A stretch of DNA of 33,034 nt from Candidatus Bacteroides merdavium (GCA_019116805.1 DXAV01000016.1:1-33034); one strand, 5' to 3'. Positions 8,096 to 16,316 are shown, counted from the first letter of the stretch. Numbers and translations are program-made. The notes: generated from the letters alone by a model not told the origin.

Positions 8096-9136
8096 ATGGA
8101 GAAACGTGTATTGCTGGGCATGAGCGGAGGGACCGACAGCTCCGTGGCGGCCATGAAGTTGCAGGAAGCCGGATACGAGGTGACAGGCGTCACCCTCCGC
8201 CTGCACGACGACGGAGGGCGTGGTGCCGAAGAGGCTTCCCGTCTGGCCGACCGCCTGGGCATCAAGCATTTCGAATACGACGCTCGCAAGGCTTTCGAAG
8301 AGCAGGTGGTTCGCTATTTCACCGAAGAATATCTGGCGGGACGTACGCCCGTGCCCTGTACCGTGTGCAATAATCGGCTGAAGTGGCCGCTTTTGGCGCG
8401 TCTGGCCGATGAAAGGGGCATCTCCTGCATCGCCACAGGGCACTACGTGCGCAAGGTATACCGCGACGGGCGGTGGTACATCGCTCCTGCTGCCGATGCC
8501 GACAAGGACCAATCGTTCTTCCTTTGGGGACTGAAGCAGGATATACTGGGGCGCATGCTCCTGCCCATGGGTGAGCTGACTAAGGTCGAGGCCCGTGCCT
8601 ATGCCGCCTGTCGGGGATTCCAATGTGTGGCCGAGAAGAAGGATAGTCTTGGCGTGTGCTTCTGCCCGATGGATTACCGCACCTTCCTGCGTCGGACTGT
8701 TCCGGCTGACCGCCTGCCCGGACGGGGAGCCTTTCTCGATGAAAACGGTGATTTCTTGGGGTGGCACGAAGGCTATCCCTTCTACACCGTAGGCCAGCGT
8801 CGCGGACTGGGCATCCATCTGAACCGTGCGGTCTATGTGAAGGAGACATGCTGCGAACGGAACGAGGTAGTACTGGCGCCTCTCGCCTCCCTCTATCGGA
8901 TGGAGATGTGGCTGAAGGACTGGAACCTTGTGGACGAGGCCCGGGTCCTGGGCAGCGGGGCGGTTATCGTGAAGATACGCTACCGCAAGCAGGCCAACCG
9001 CTGCCTCGTCTCGCGTACGGACGAGGACCGCCTACACGTGCGCCTGCTCGACCCGCTTGAGGCCGTGGCTTCGGGGCAGGCAGCCGCTTTCTATGATGCC
9101 GAAGGATTGCTGCTCGGGGGTGGAATTATCCTATAA
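8096..9136 (+). CDS. mnmA: tRNA-specific 2-thiouridylase, MnmA family
   Basis: The product is 346 residues. It begins with the PP-loop G-M-S-G-G-T-D-S-S (residues 8-16), which binds ATP for adenylating U34 of tRNA. The nucleophile is C91 in P-C-T-V-C-N-N, and the second catalytic cysteine is C188 in L-G-V-C-F-C, matching Cys102 and Cys199 of E. coli MnmA. The enzyme makes 2-thiouridine at the wobble position of Lys, Glu and Gln tRNAs with a sulfur relay. Thr replaces the usual Val in the PP-loop, and the insertion between the P-loop and the first Cys is short. Bacteroides genomes often carry two MnmA homologues; which one this is cannot be told from the window. A 22-bp-period array follows the stop. 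Confidence 0.88.
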   Translation: MEKRVLLGMSGGTDSSVAAMKLQEAGYEVTGVTLRLHDDGGRGAEEASRLADRLGIKHFEYDARKAFEEQVVRYFTEEYLAGRTPVPCTVCNNRLKWPLLARLADERGISCIATGHYVRKVYRDGRWYIAPAADADKDQSFFLWGLKQDILGRMLLPMGELTKVEARAYAACRGFQCVAEKKDSLGVCFCPMDYRTFLRRTVPADRLPGRGAFLDENGDFLGWHEGYPFYTVGQRRGLGIHLNRAVYVKETCCERNEVVLAPLASLYRMEMWLKDWNLVDEARVLGSGAVIVKIRYRKQANRCLVSRTDEDRLHVRLLDPLEAVASGQAAAFYDAEGLLLGGGIIL

Positions 9137-9147
9137 TGTTTTAGGCT

Positions 9148-9213
9148 AAAACATACGACCTTTTGCCTTAAAACATTGTCGTTTTGGGAACAAAAGGTCG
9201 TATGATTTTGGGG
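9148..9213. repeat. Three-unit tandem array, 22-bp period, forming a hairpin
   Basis: Units start at 9148, 9170 and 9192, and each begins AAAA. Units 1 and 2 share AAAACAT. CATACGACCTTTTG (9152-9165) is perfectly complementary to 9191-9204. The intervening bases contain a second nested stem, AAAAC/GTTTT around ATTGTC. The whole segment can fold into one long hairpin between the convergent mnmA and GH3-fold genes and probably acts as a two-way terminator. Confidence 0.8.
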
Positions 9214-9235
9214 AAGCTCCTTGCAGAGAACTGTC

Positions 9236-10747
9236 TTAGTGGTTCAGGCGGAGCATCTCTTCGATATATTCGCGCGTGTTGCTCAGGCGGGGAATCTTGT
9301 GCTGTCCGCCCAGCTTGCCTTTTTGGTCGAGCCAGTCGTGGAAGAGGCCCGTGCGTGCCACGATGACTTCCAGCGGTTGCAGAGCCAGGTTGTTCTGGCG
9401 TTTGGCCTCGTAGTCGGAGTTGACCTCCTTCAGCGTGTCGTCCAGGATACGGGCGAACTTGCCGAGGTCGTCGGGCATCTGGGCGAACTCAATCAGCCAT
9501 TGGTGGCGGCACTTGGCATTCGCATCCATGAAGACGGGAGCGGCGGAGTAGTCTGTAATGCGTGCGCCCGTCTCGGCACAAGCCTTGGCCAGTCCCTTCT
9601 CTGCATTGTCCACGATGAGTTCTTCGCCGAAAGCGTTGATGAAGTGCTTGGTGCGGCCCGTGATGACGAACTTGTAGGGACGGTTGTTGGTGAACTTTAC
9701 TGTATCGCCGATGATGTATCGCCAGAGGCCGGCCGAAGTGGAGATGACCATGGCATAATTCTTGTTCAGTTCCACCTCTTCGAGGCAACAGATACGCGGA
9801 TTTTCCTTACCGATATCCTCCAATGGTATAAATTCGTAGAAAATGCCGTAGTCTATCATCAGCAGCATGGAGCGGTCGGCAGGATCGCTCTGCGTGCCGA
9901 AGTAACCTTCGGAGGCGTTGTAGGTCTCCACGTAGTGCATCTTGCTGCTGCGTATCACCTCCTTGTATTGTTCGCGGTAGGGCGTGAAAGCTACACCGCC
10001 GTGGAAGAATACTTCCAGATTGGGCCACACTTCCTCCAGGCTCTGCTTGCCTGTCTTCTCCAGAATGTGCTTGATGAGCACCAGCATCCACGACGGCACG
10101 CCCGACAGATTAGTGATGTTGGCATGGATGGTTTCGCGGGCAATGGCTTCCATCTTCGGTTCGAAGTGTTCCATCAGTGCCGTCTGCTTGCTCGGCACGC
10201 GGATGTAGTTGACCAGCGGATTGAGGTTTTCCATCAGGATGGCCGACAGGTCACCCACAAGGCTGTGGTTCGTGTTCAGATTGGGAGCGTGGCTTCCGCC
10301 CAGAATCAGTCCCTTGCCCGAGAAGAATCGGCTTTCGGGGTTCTGACGCAGGTAGAGGGCTACGGCGTCCTGACCGCCTCGATAGTGCGTGTCGTGCAGC
10401 GATTCCTTGCTGACGGGCAGGAATTTGCTTTTGTCGTTCGTCGTACCCGACGACTTGGCAAACCAGCGTATCTCCGACGGCCACAACAGGTTTTGCTCTC
10501 CGGCCCGCAGGCGGGTTACGTAGGGCTTTATTTCTTCATAAGTCTGTATCGGCAGGCGGTTCTTGAAGTCTTCGTAAGTGCGTATGGAACTGAAATCGTA
10601 CTTCCGGCCCCATTCCGTCCGGGCGGCCTTGCTGACAAGGCGCATCAGTACACGGTGCTGTATGTCTCCGGCATTTCCGGCATACAGGTCTATTTCCTTC
10701 GCGCGGGAACTGAAATAGATATTGTTGAGGAATCGCGTTATATTCAT
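9236..10747 (-). CDS. GH3 auxin-responsive-promoter family acyl-adenylating protein
   Basis: The product is 503 residues from the chosen ATG, the usual length of bacterial proteins in the plant GH3 family (ANL adenylating fold). Characterised members adenylate a carboxylic acid and often conjugate it to an amino acid. Visible family features are the S-S-G-T-T-N-D-K-S-K-F-L-P-V ATP-binding loop (about residues 97-110), the Y-N-A-S-E-G-Y-F-G motif in the middle, and Y-R-I/Y-I-I-G-D-T followed by G-R-T-K-H-F-I-N-A-F-G-E-E in the last third. An upstream ATG at 10774 was not chosen because the likely -7 element at 10776-10783 would place transcription initiation at or after it. The substrate is unknown in Bacteroides. 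The family is widespread in the phylum. Confidence 0.88.
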   Translation of the reverse strand: MNITRFLNNIYFSSRAKEIDLYAGNAGDIQHRVLMRLVSKAARTEWGRKYDFSSIRTYEDFKNRLPIQTYEEIKPYVTRLRAGEQNLLWPSEIRWFAKSSGTTNDKSKFLPVSKESLHDTHYRGGQDAVALYLRQNPESRFFSGKGLILGGSHAPNLNTNHSLVGDLSAILMENLNPLVNYIRVPSKQTALMEHFEPKMEAIARETIHANITNLSGVPSWMLVLIKHILEKTGKQSLEEVWPNLEVFFHGGVAFTPYREQYKEVIRSSKMHYVETYNASEGYFGTQSDPADRSMLLMIDYGIFYEFIPLEDIGKENPRICCLEEVELNKNYAMVISTSAGLWRYIIGDTVKFTNNRPYKFVITGRTKHFINAFGEELIVDNAEKGLAKACAETGARITDYSAAPVFMDANAKCRHQWLIEFAQMPDDLGKFARILDDTLKEVNSDYEAKRQNNLALQPLEVIVARTGLFHDWLDQKGKLGGQHKIPRLSNTREYIEEMLRLNH

Positions 10748-10775
10748 CTTTCTTATTGAAATCAGATTCTGCACG

Positions 10776-10783
10776 CAAAAGTA
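10776..10783 (-). promoter_or_regulatory. -7 element for the GH3-fold gene
   Basis: The minus strand reads TACTTTTG, matching TAnnTTTG. Initiation a few bases downstream leaves about 22 nt before the ATG at 10747 and supports that start over the one at 10774. Confidence 0.5.
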
Positions 10784-10933
10784 ATCTTATTTCCGCTCTT
10801 CTCTATCTTTTTTCTGTTTTTTTTCTATCTTTACGGCTGCATTTGTGGTGCAAACTGACATGTTGACCACTTTATACGACGTAATGATAAAATATTTTCT
10901 CTGAAAAGGGAAAAGAAGGAACGGAGGTACTAT

Positions 10934-11944
10934 ATGAGAATCGGTATTTTGACTTCAGGAGGCGATTGTCCGGGGATCAATGCGACAATCCGCGGTGTGT
11001 GCAAGACGGCCATCCGCCATTATGGAATGGAGGTAATCGGTATTCATAGTGGTTTTCAGGGGCTGATGACCAAGGATGTGGAGACGTTTACAGAAGATTC
11101 CTTGTCCGGTTTGCTGACACAGGGCGGGACAGTGCTCGGCACGTCGCGCGAGAAGCCTTTCAAACGGGGAGGTCTGATGGACGGTGTGGACAAGCCGGCC
11201 TTGATTGTGCAGAACATCAAGGAACTGGGACTGGACTGTGTGGTGTGTATCGGTGGAAACGGTACACAGAAGACGGCAGCCAAGTTTGCGGCGATGGGAG
11301 TGAACATCGTGTCTGTACCGAAAACTATCGACAACGATATCTGGGGGACAGATTTCTCCTTTGGTTTCGATACGGCGGTGAGCATTGCTACTGACGCTAT
11401 TGACCGTTTGCATTCCACGGCCAGTTCGCACAAACGTGTGATGGTCATTGAGGTAATGGGACACAAGGCTGGCTGGATTGCTTTGTATTCAGGTATGGCC
11501 GGTGGCGGCGACGTAATCCTGATACCAGAAATTCCCTATAATATCCATAATATCGGTGAAGTCATCCTGAACCGTTTGCGCAAGGGGCGCCCTTACTCCA
11601 TTGTGGTGGTAGCCGAAGGTATTCCGACCGATGGGCGGAAACGGGCAGGAGAATACATTGCGCAGGAGATAGAATACGAAACAGGCATCGAGACACGAGA
11701 GACGGTACTCGGCTACATCCAGCGTGGCGGTTCGCCCACGCCTTTCGACCGTAATCTGTCCACACGTATGGGTGGGCATGCTACAGAATTGATAGCCAGT
11801 GGTCAGTTCGGCCGAATGGTTACCTTGCAGGGTAATGACATTTCGTCTCTACCACTTGAGGAGGTAGCCGGAAAGTTAAAGCTGGTGACCGAGGACAATG
11901 ATTTGGTCGTACAGGGACGTCAGATGGGCGTCTGCTTCGGATAA
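10934..11944 (+). CDS. pfkA: 6-phosphofructokinase
   Basis: The product is 336 residues. It has the nucleotide loop T-S-G-G-D-C-P-G-I-N at the start, G-G-N109-G110-T-Q, and P-K130-T-I-D133-N-D135, where Asp133 matches the catalytic base (Asp127 in E. coli). The enzyme phosphorylates fructose 6-phosphate in glycolysis. Gly110 at the position of E. coli Gly104 points to ATP rather than pyrophosphate as donor. Lys130 replaces E. coli Gly124, as in long and protist-type enzymes, and Asn109 replaces the usual magnesium-binding Asp103. A strong GGAGG at 10923-10927 precedes the ATG. The last 25 bp overlap the 3' end of rnc on the other strand. Donor preference needs an assay. Confidence 0.92.
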   Translation: MRIGILTSGGDCPGINATIRGVCKTAIRHYGMEVIGIHSGFQGLMTKDVETFTEDSLSGLLTQGGTVLGTSREKPFKRGGLMDGVDKPALIVQNIKELGLDCVVCIGGNGTQKTAAKFAAMGVNIVSVPKTIDNDIWGTDFSFGFDTAVSIATDAIDRLHSTASSHKRVMVIEVMGHKAGWIALYSGMAGGGDVILIPEIPYNIHNIGEVILNRLRKGRPYSIVVVAEGIPTDGRKRAGEYIAQEIEYETGIETRETVLGYIQRGGSPTPFDRNLSTRMGGHATELIASGQFGRMVTLQGNDISSLPLEEVAGKLKLVTEDNDLVVQGRQMGVCFG

Positions 11945-12843
11945 GAAGAGTCTTCAGAAGAGCAGGGAGCTTCGTCGGCTTCCTGTTTTTCTATAATGGG
12001 TGTTTCAAGGGATTCAGCCGCAGAAGCTTCGCCGGCAGGCAGAGGCTCGTCTGTAGTTGTAGCGGCGGCCTGATGTTCGGCTTTCAGCCGTTCTATTTCT
12101 GCTTTGAAGGCTTCGTCGGACTTGAGTTTCTTGAGTGCCATCTGCGCGGCGTTCTGCTGGGATTCCTTCTTGGAATATCCCGTACCTGTTCCTGCCGGAA
12201 GCCCTTCTATACGTACTTCGGTTTGGAACATAGGGTTGTTTTCGTGGTCGATGAACTGTTCGATGAGTTCGAACGAAACTTCTACCTTGTGCTTCTGGCT
12301 CCATTCGATGAGTTTCGACTTGAAGTTCATCTCCTTGCGCGACATCTTGTCCAGGTCGATGTACTGCTTGAAGATTTTCTGCTCGATGAATTGCTTGCAT
12401 CGGTCGTACCCTTGGTCGAGGTAGATGGCGCCGATGAAAGCCTCGAATGCGTTGCCGTACATGTAGCTGTTGTGCGAGGAAGAGCGCGAGGCATACTTCA
12501 CAAGTTTGTCCAGGCCGATTTCTACAGCCAGCTTGTTCAGCGTTTCGCGTTGTACGATTTTGGAGCGTGTATTGGTCAGGAAGCCTTCACGCTTGCCTTC
12601 AAAATGTTTGAATACGATGTCACCTACGATAGCATCCAGAATGGCGTCGCCCAAAAACTCCAGGCGTTCGTTGTTGATGGGCTTTCCCTCTTCCGAACGG
12701 AGAGAAGTGGATTTGTGGAGCAAAGCCTGTTGATAGACTTTCAGGTTGCGGGGAAAGAACCCCAGGATACGATAGAAACAAAAATAAGACTCCCGTTCCT
12801 TGTGGAACAAGAGCCTTATTTTGTCTATTTGGTTACGTAACAC
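11920..12843 (-). CDS. rnc: Ribonuclease III
   Basis: The product is about 307 residues from a GTG start. RNase III cuts double-stranded RNA in rRNA maturation and mRNA turnover. The signature N-E-R-L-E-F-L-G-D-A-I-L-D and the second-site G-N-A-F-E-A-F-I-G-A-I-Y-L-D are intact. A double-stranded RNA-binding domain follows, ending with Q-N-A-A-Q-M-A-L-K-K-L. An acidic Ala/Glu-rich tail of about 75 residues comes after it, longer than in E. coli. The GTG at 12843 was chosen because it sits four bases after the fabF stop and begins V-L-R-N-Q-I-D-K-I-R, the family's usual N-terminus as I remember it. An ATG at 12891 would lie inside fabF. It is the third gene of acpP-fabF-rnc. Confidence 0.9.
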   Translation of the reverse strand: MLRNQIDKIRLLFHKERESYFCFYRILGFFPRNLKVYQQALLHKSTSLRSEEGKPINNERLEFLGDAILDAIVGDIVFKHFEGKREGFLTNTRSKIVQRETLNKLAVEIGLDKLVKYASRSSSHNSYMYGNAFEAFIGAIYLDQGYDRCKQFIEQKIFKQYIDLDKMSRKEMNFKSKLIEWSQKHKVEVSFELIEQFIDHENNPMFQTEVRIEGLPAGTGTGYSKKESQQNAAQMALKKLKSDEAFKAEIERLKAEHQAAATTTDEPLPAGEASAAESLETPIIEKQEADEAPCSSEDSSYPKQTPI

Positions 12844-12847
12844 GACC

Positions 12848-14113
12848 TTACTCAGCGTATTTCTTGAAGATGACACAAGCGTTGTGACCACCGAACCCGA
12901 AGGTGTTGGACAAGGCTGCGTTGATTTCGCGCTTCTGAGCCTTGTTGAACGTGAAGTTCAGGTTATAGTCGATGTTCTCATCATTGTCGCCTTCCGTATG
13001 GTTGATGGTCGGAGGTACGATGCCATTCTTGATGGCCAGAATGCTGGCAATGGCTTCTACGGCTCCGGCTGCACCCAGCAGGTGGCCCGTCATAGACTTG
13101 GTCGAGCTGATATTCAGTTCGTAGGCGTGCTTGCCGAATACTTCCTGGATGGCTTTTACTTCCGAGATGTCACCCACGGGAGTGGATGTACCGTGTACGT
13201 TGATGTAGTCAATCTGTTCGGGCTGCATCTCTGCATCCTCCAGAGCGTTTCTCATCACGAGTTTGGCTCCCAGTCCTTCGGGGTGTGATGCTGTCAGGTG
13301 ATGGGCGTCGGCCGACATGCCTGCACCAGCTACCTCAGCATAAATCTTGGCACCGCGCGCTTTTGCGTGCTCCAGTTCCTCCAACACGAGGCAACCACCT
13401 CCTTCACCCATTACGAAGCCGTCGCGGCTGGCGCTGAACGGACGTGATGCCGTTTCGGGTGAGTCGTTGCGGGTGGACAGAGCGTGCATGGCGTTGAATC
13501 CGCCTACGCCGCAAGCGGCGATGGCTGCTTCCGAACCACCTGTTACGATGGCGTTGGCTTTGCCCAGACGAATCAAGTTGAATGCATCGGCAATGGCATT
13601 GGTCGAAGTGGCGCAAGCCGAGCACGTAGCATAGTTGGGCCCATGGAAACCGTACAGGATAGAAATCTGTCCGGCTGCAATGTCCGAAATCATCTTGGGG
13701 ATGAAGAACGGATTGAACTTGGGACCGTTTTCCTTGCCCGTCAGTGCATAGTTGCCTGCTTCTTCTTCGAATGTGCGGATACCGCCGATACCGGCACCGA
13801 ATATAACACCAATTTTGTTCAAATCCTCATTTTCGACATCAAGACCAGAGTCTGTAACGGCTTGCTTGGCCACGGCGATGGCATACTGAGTGTACAGGTC
13901 CATCTTGCGGGCTTCCTTGCGGTCGATATATTCGTTTGCATTGAAGTTCTTCACTTCGCAAGCAAATTGGGTCTTGAATAAAGATGCGTCGAAATGAGTA
14001 ATAGGTCCCGCCCCGCTAACTCCATTCACAAGGTTGTCCCAAAACTCCTGGACATTGTTGCCAATGGGGGTAACGGCACCGAGACCTGTTACTACAACTC
14101 TTTTTAATTCCAT
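12848..14113 (-). CDS. fabF: Beta-ketoacyl-ACP synthase II
   Basis: The product is 421 residues, slightly longer than E. coli FabF. It carries out the condensation step of fatty acid elongation using malonyl-ACP. The thiolase-fold triad is visible: C167 in S-A-C-A-T-S-T, H307 in N-V-H-G-T-S-T-P, and H344 in K339-S-M-T-G-H-L-L-G-A-A-G with its conserved lysine. It lies 24 bp downstream of acpP and four bases upstream of the chosen rnc start, so the three genes almost certainly share a transcript. Confidence 0.97.
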   Translation of the reverse strand: MELKRVVVTGLGAVTPIGNNVQEFWDNLVNGVSGAGPITHFDASLFKTQFACEVKNFNANEYIDRKEARKMDLYTQYAIAVAKQAVTDSGLDVENEDLNKIGVIFGAGIGGIRTFEEEAGNYALTGKENGPKFNPFFIPKMISDIAAGQISILYGFHGPNYATCSACATSTNAIADAFNLIRLGKANAIVTGGSEAAIAACGVGGFNAMHALSTRNDSPETASRPFSASRDGFVMGEGGGCLVLEELEHAKARGAKIYAEVAGAGMSADAHHLTASHPEGLGAKLVMRNALEDAEMQPEQIDYINVHGTSTPVGDISEVKAIQEVFGKHAYELNISSTKSMTGHLLGAAGAVEAIASILAIKNGIVPPTINHTEGDNDENIDYNLNFTFNKAQKREINAALSNTFGFGGHNACVIFKKYAE

Positions 14114-14137
14114 GTTCTAAAAACTGATGGATAAAAA

Positions 14138-14374
14138 TTACTTAGCGTGTTCTTCGATGTAAGATACAGCATCACCTACAGTACCAATCTTTTCAGCTTG
14201 GTCATCGGGGATAGAAATGCCGAATTCTTTTTCGAATTCCATGATAAGTTCTACAGTGTCAAGAGAATCAGCTCCCAGGTCGTTAGTGAAGCTAGCTTCG
14301 TTTGTAACTTCTGATTCTTCTACGCCTAATTTATCGACGATAATCGCTTTCACTCTTGATGCAATTTCAGACAT
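14138..14374 (-). CDS. acpP: Acyl carrier protein
   Basis: The product is 78 residues, standard for type II fatty acid synthesis. The phosphopantetheine attachment serine is S37 in the [10 protein letters not shown] motif. The protein is strongly acidic, as expected, and has the closing helix [11 protein letters not shown]. It is first in the leftward acpP-fabF-rnc operon, whose likely -7 element lies at 14427-14434. Confidence 0.97.
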   Translation of the reverse strand: MSEIASRVKAIIVDKLGVEESEVTNEASFTNDLGADSLDTVELIMEFEKEFGISIPDDQAEKIGTVGDAVSYIEEHAK

Positions 14375-14426
14375 AACTTTAAGTTTTTAGTTAATAAATT
14401 GAGTTTATTTCTCTATTTTTGCGTTG

Positions 14427-14434
14427 CAAAGGAA
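14427..14434 (-). promoter_or_regulatory. -7-like element for the acpP-fabF-rnc operon
   Basis: The minus strand reads TTCCTTTG, one base off TAnnTTTG, 53 nt upstream of acpP. The overlapping plus strand has TATTTTTG at 14414-14421, which could serve purN. This makes a compact divergent promoter region. Confidence 0.4.
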
Positions 14435-14480
14435 TGAATATTTATTGTTCTGAGCAAATATTTGACGAATTAAATGCAAT

Positions 14481-14513
14481 TTTTTGCACAAAAAACAGTA
14501 TTTTGTGCAAAAA
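14481..14513 (+). promoter_or_regulatory. Perfect palindrome upstream of purN
   Basis: TTTTTGCACAAAA (14481-14493) is perfectly complementary to 14501-14513 across the loop AACAGTA. It ends two bases before a strong GGGAGG ribosome binding site (14516-14521) that is four bases from the purN ATG. It could be a repressor operator or an RNA hairpin affecting purN. Which protein or ligand might act is unknown. Confidence 0.6.
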
Positions 14514-14525
14514 TAGGGAGGTTTT

Positions 14526-15101
14526 ATGGGGAAAAATATCGCAATTTTGGCTTCGGGCAACGGTACGAATGCCGAAAATATCATCCGTTATTTCCAGCAG
14601 AAAGCGGGAGAGGTCCAGGTGGCGCTGGTGGTGGCCAACCGTCAGAATGTGAATGTCTTCAAGCGGGCGGAAGACGTGCATGTTCCTTGTATATATATAG
14701 GTAAGGAGAAGTGGGCGACCGGCGAAGAAGTCGTGAAGCTTCTGGCTGACTATCGGGTGGACTTCATTGTGCTGGCCGGCTTCCTGGCGAAGGTACCCGA
14801 CGCCGTTTTGCATGCTTATCCGCAACGCATCATAAATATTCATCCCTCTTTGTTACCTAAATATGGTGGGAAGGGAATGTACGGCGACCGCGTCCATCAG
14901 GCTGTGGTGGAGGCGGGCGAACGCGAGAGCGGCATCACCATTCAATATATCAATGAACACTATGATGAAGGAGATATCATTGCTCAATTCCGTTGTCCTG
15001 TTTTTCCTGAGGATACGGCGGAAGATGTGGCGATGCGGGTGCATGCGTTGGAGTACGAACATTATCCGCAGGTCATCGAACAATTGTTGGCCGAGATTTG
15101 A
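14526..15101 (+). CDS. purN: Phosphoribosylglycinamide formyltransferase
   Basis: The product is 191 residues. PurN uses 10-formyltetrahydrofolate to formylate GAR in the third step of purine synthesis. The family motifs are clear: A-S-G-N-G-T-N-A (residues 9-16) binds phosphate, and N104-I-H106-P-S-L-L-P with D147 in H-Y-D-E-G-D-I-I match the catalytic Asn106, His108 and Asp144 of the E. coli enzyme. The gene is transcribed alone, divergently from acpP. The strong Shine-Dalgarno is unusual for this window, and a perfect palindrome lies immediately upstream. A palindromic array acts as its likely terminator. Confidence 0.95.
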   Translation: MGKNIAILASGNGTNAENIIRYFQQKAGEVQVALVVANRQNVNVFKRAEDVHVPCIYIGKEKWATGEEVVKLLADYRVDFIVLAGFLAKVPDAVLHAYPQRIINIHPSLLPKYGGKGMYGDRVHQAVVEAGERESGITIQYINEHYDEGDIIAQFRCPVFPEDTAEDVAMRVHALEYEHYPQVIEQLLAEI

Positions 15102-15117
15102 TAGAAGTCAGGCAAGC

Positions 15118-15183
15118 AGGAGGAAAGCAATGCTTTCTCCGAAGAAAAAGGCTGTTTTCGTCGAAGGAAAGCAGCCTTTTCTT
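15118..15183. repeat. Three-unit tandem array, 22-bp period, with terminator hairpin
   Basis: Three units start at 15118, 15140 and 15162. Unit positions 2, 4, 5, 7-9 and 17-20 are identical in all three (G, A, G, AAA, TTTC). Each unit is itself near-palindromic, of the form GAAAG...CTTTC. AAAAGGCTGTTTTC (15146-15159) pairs with 15167-15180 with one G-U pair and is followed by CTTTTTC, so units 2 and 3 together form a good terminator. It separates the convergent purN and pdxB genes. Confidence 0.8.
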
Positions 15184-15189
15184 TTTCGC

Positions 15190-16239
15190 TTAGATATAGT
15201 TCACTTGGAAGGCTTCTTTTTCGCGTCGCAGGGGATAGTCGCCACGAAGCTTCTCGAAGCATTCGGGGTGGAGGCGCAGGGCCTGGTCGTCGCGCCGCGG
15301 GTCGTACATGGCGAGGCTGGCTTCCGTCAGGTCATGGGCCTCGATGAGGGGCTGGGGCGGTGCGGGCGGCTCGATGCGGTAGCGGGCGTCGAGGTGGAAG
15401 AAGCGGCAGAGGGCGTCGAGCGACATGCGGGTGGCGTTGGCCTTGCCGTCGGCGGAGTAGCCGGCTATGTGGGGCGTACCGATGAAGGCGCGGTCGAGCA
15501 GGTCGAGGCAGATGTCGGGCTCGTGCTCCCAGACGTCGATGATGGCGTCGCTCACCTCGCCTTCCTGCAGGGCGTGGAGCAGAGCTTGTGTCTCGATGAC
15601 CTCGCCGCGCGAGGTGTTGGCGATGACGGGGCGTCGCTTCAGGCGGTCGAAGAAGTTTGCATCAGCCAGGTGGAAAGTCTTGTGAACTCCTTCGCGGATG
15701 AGGGGGACGTGGAAGGTCAGCACGTCGCATTCCTCCATCAGTTGCTTCAGCGGGGAGAAGAGGTTTCCTCCTTCCTTCTCCTGTCGTGGAGGGTCGTTCA
15801 GCAGGACACGCATGCCCAGTTCGCGGCCTACCTGCGCCACTTTTGTGCCCACATTGCCTACACCGATGACGCCCAGCGTCTTGCCTTCCAGTCGGAAGTC
15901 CTTCTGGCGTTGGAGGAGCAGGAGGGAGGAGTGCATGTATTGGGCTACGGAGGCTGAATTACAGCCAGGAGCATTTTGCCACGTGATGCCTGCCTCTTGG
16001 CAGTAAACCGTATCAATGTGGTCGAAGCCAATGGTGGCGGTAGCGATGAAGCGCACGCGGCTGCCCTCGAGCAGGCGGCGGTCGCAACGGGTGCGGGTGC
16101 GGACAATCAGAGCGTCGGCATCCCTGACGAGTTCGGGCGTGAAGTCCTTGCCGGGTACATAGACGGCTTCGTCGGCCAGCGTAGCCAGGGCCTCACGGAT
16201 GAAGGGTATTTTGTCATCAACGATTACTTTCATGTGCAT
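15190..16239 (-). CDS. pdxB: 4-phosphoerythronate dehydrogenase
   Basis: The product is 349 residues. PdxB oxidises 4-phospho-D-erythronate in the DXP-independent branch of pyridoxal phosphate synthesis. The D-2-hydroxyacid dehydrogenase fold is evident from the Rossmann motif G-V-G-N-V-G (residues 126-131), the catalytic Arg in N-T-S-R-G-E, and the catalytic His in G-T-P-H-I-A-G-Y-S. The last 70 or so residues form the extra C-terminal dimerisation domain that separates PdxB from SerA-like relatives. Translation could begin at Met1 (16239) or Met3 (16233), which gives the more typical M-K-V-I-V-D-D start. The promoter region is shared divergently with the ABC exporter. Confidence 0.92.
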   Translation of the reverse strand: MHMKVIVDDKIPFIREALATLADEAVYVPGKDFTPELVRDADALIVRTRTRCDRRLLEGSRVRFIATATIGFDHIDTVYCQEAGITWQNAPGCNSASVAQYMHSSLLLLQRQKDFRLEGKTLGVIGVGNVGTKVAQVGRELGMRVLLNDPPRQEKEGGNLFSPLKQLMEECDVLTFHVPLIREGVHKTFHLADANFFDRLKRRPVIANTSRGEVIETQALLHALQEGEVSDAIIDVWEHEPDICLDLLDRAFIGTPHIAGYSADGKANATRMSLDALCRFFHLDARYRIEPPAPPQPLIEAHDLTEASLAMYDPRRDDQALRLHPECFEKLRGDYPLRREKEAFQVNYI

Positions 16240-16256
16240 TCTTTGTTTTAGGTAGG

Positions 16257-16264
16257 CAAAGGTA
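16257..16264 (-). promoter_or_regulatory. -7 element for pdxB
   Basis: The minus strand reads TACCTTTG, a full match to TAnnTTTG, 17 nt before the first pdxB ATG. Confidence 0.6.
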
Positions 16265-16277
16265 ACGCTTTTTTCAC

Positions 16278-16285
16278 TACCTTTG
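16278..16285 (+). promoter_or_regulatory. -7 element for the ABC exporter
   Basis: TACCTTTG, identical to the divergent pdxB element, lies 13 bp away from it on the other strand and 31 nt before the exporter ATG at 16317. Confidence 0.6.
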
Positions 16286-16316
16286 TCGCCTATATATATT
16301 TTAATGTGTGACGATT

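Noticed and set aside
10748..10774. Nine extra N-terminal codons for the GH3-fold gene
   Set aside because: The likely -7 element abuts the upstream ATG, and the family N-terminus fits M-N-I-T-R-F-L-N-N at 10747.
12844..12891. ATG start of rnc inside fabF
   Set aside because: It would add 16 residues encoded by fabF sequence. A GTG four bases after the fabF stop gives the usual N-terminus.
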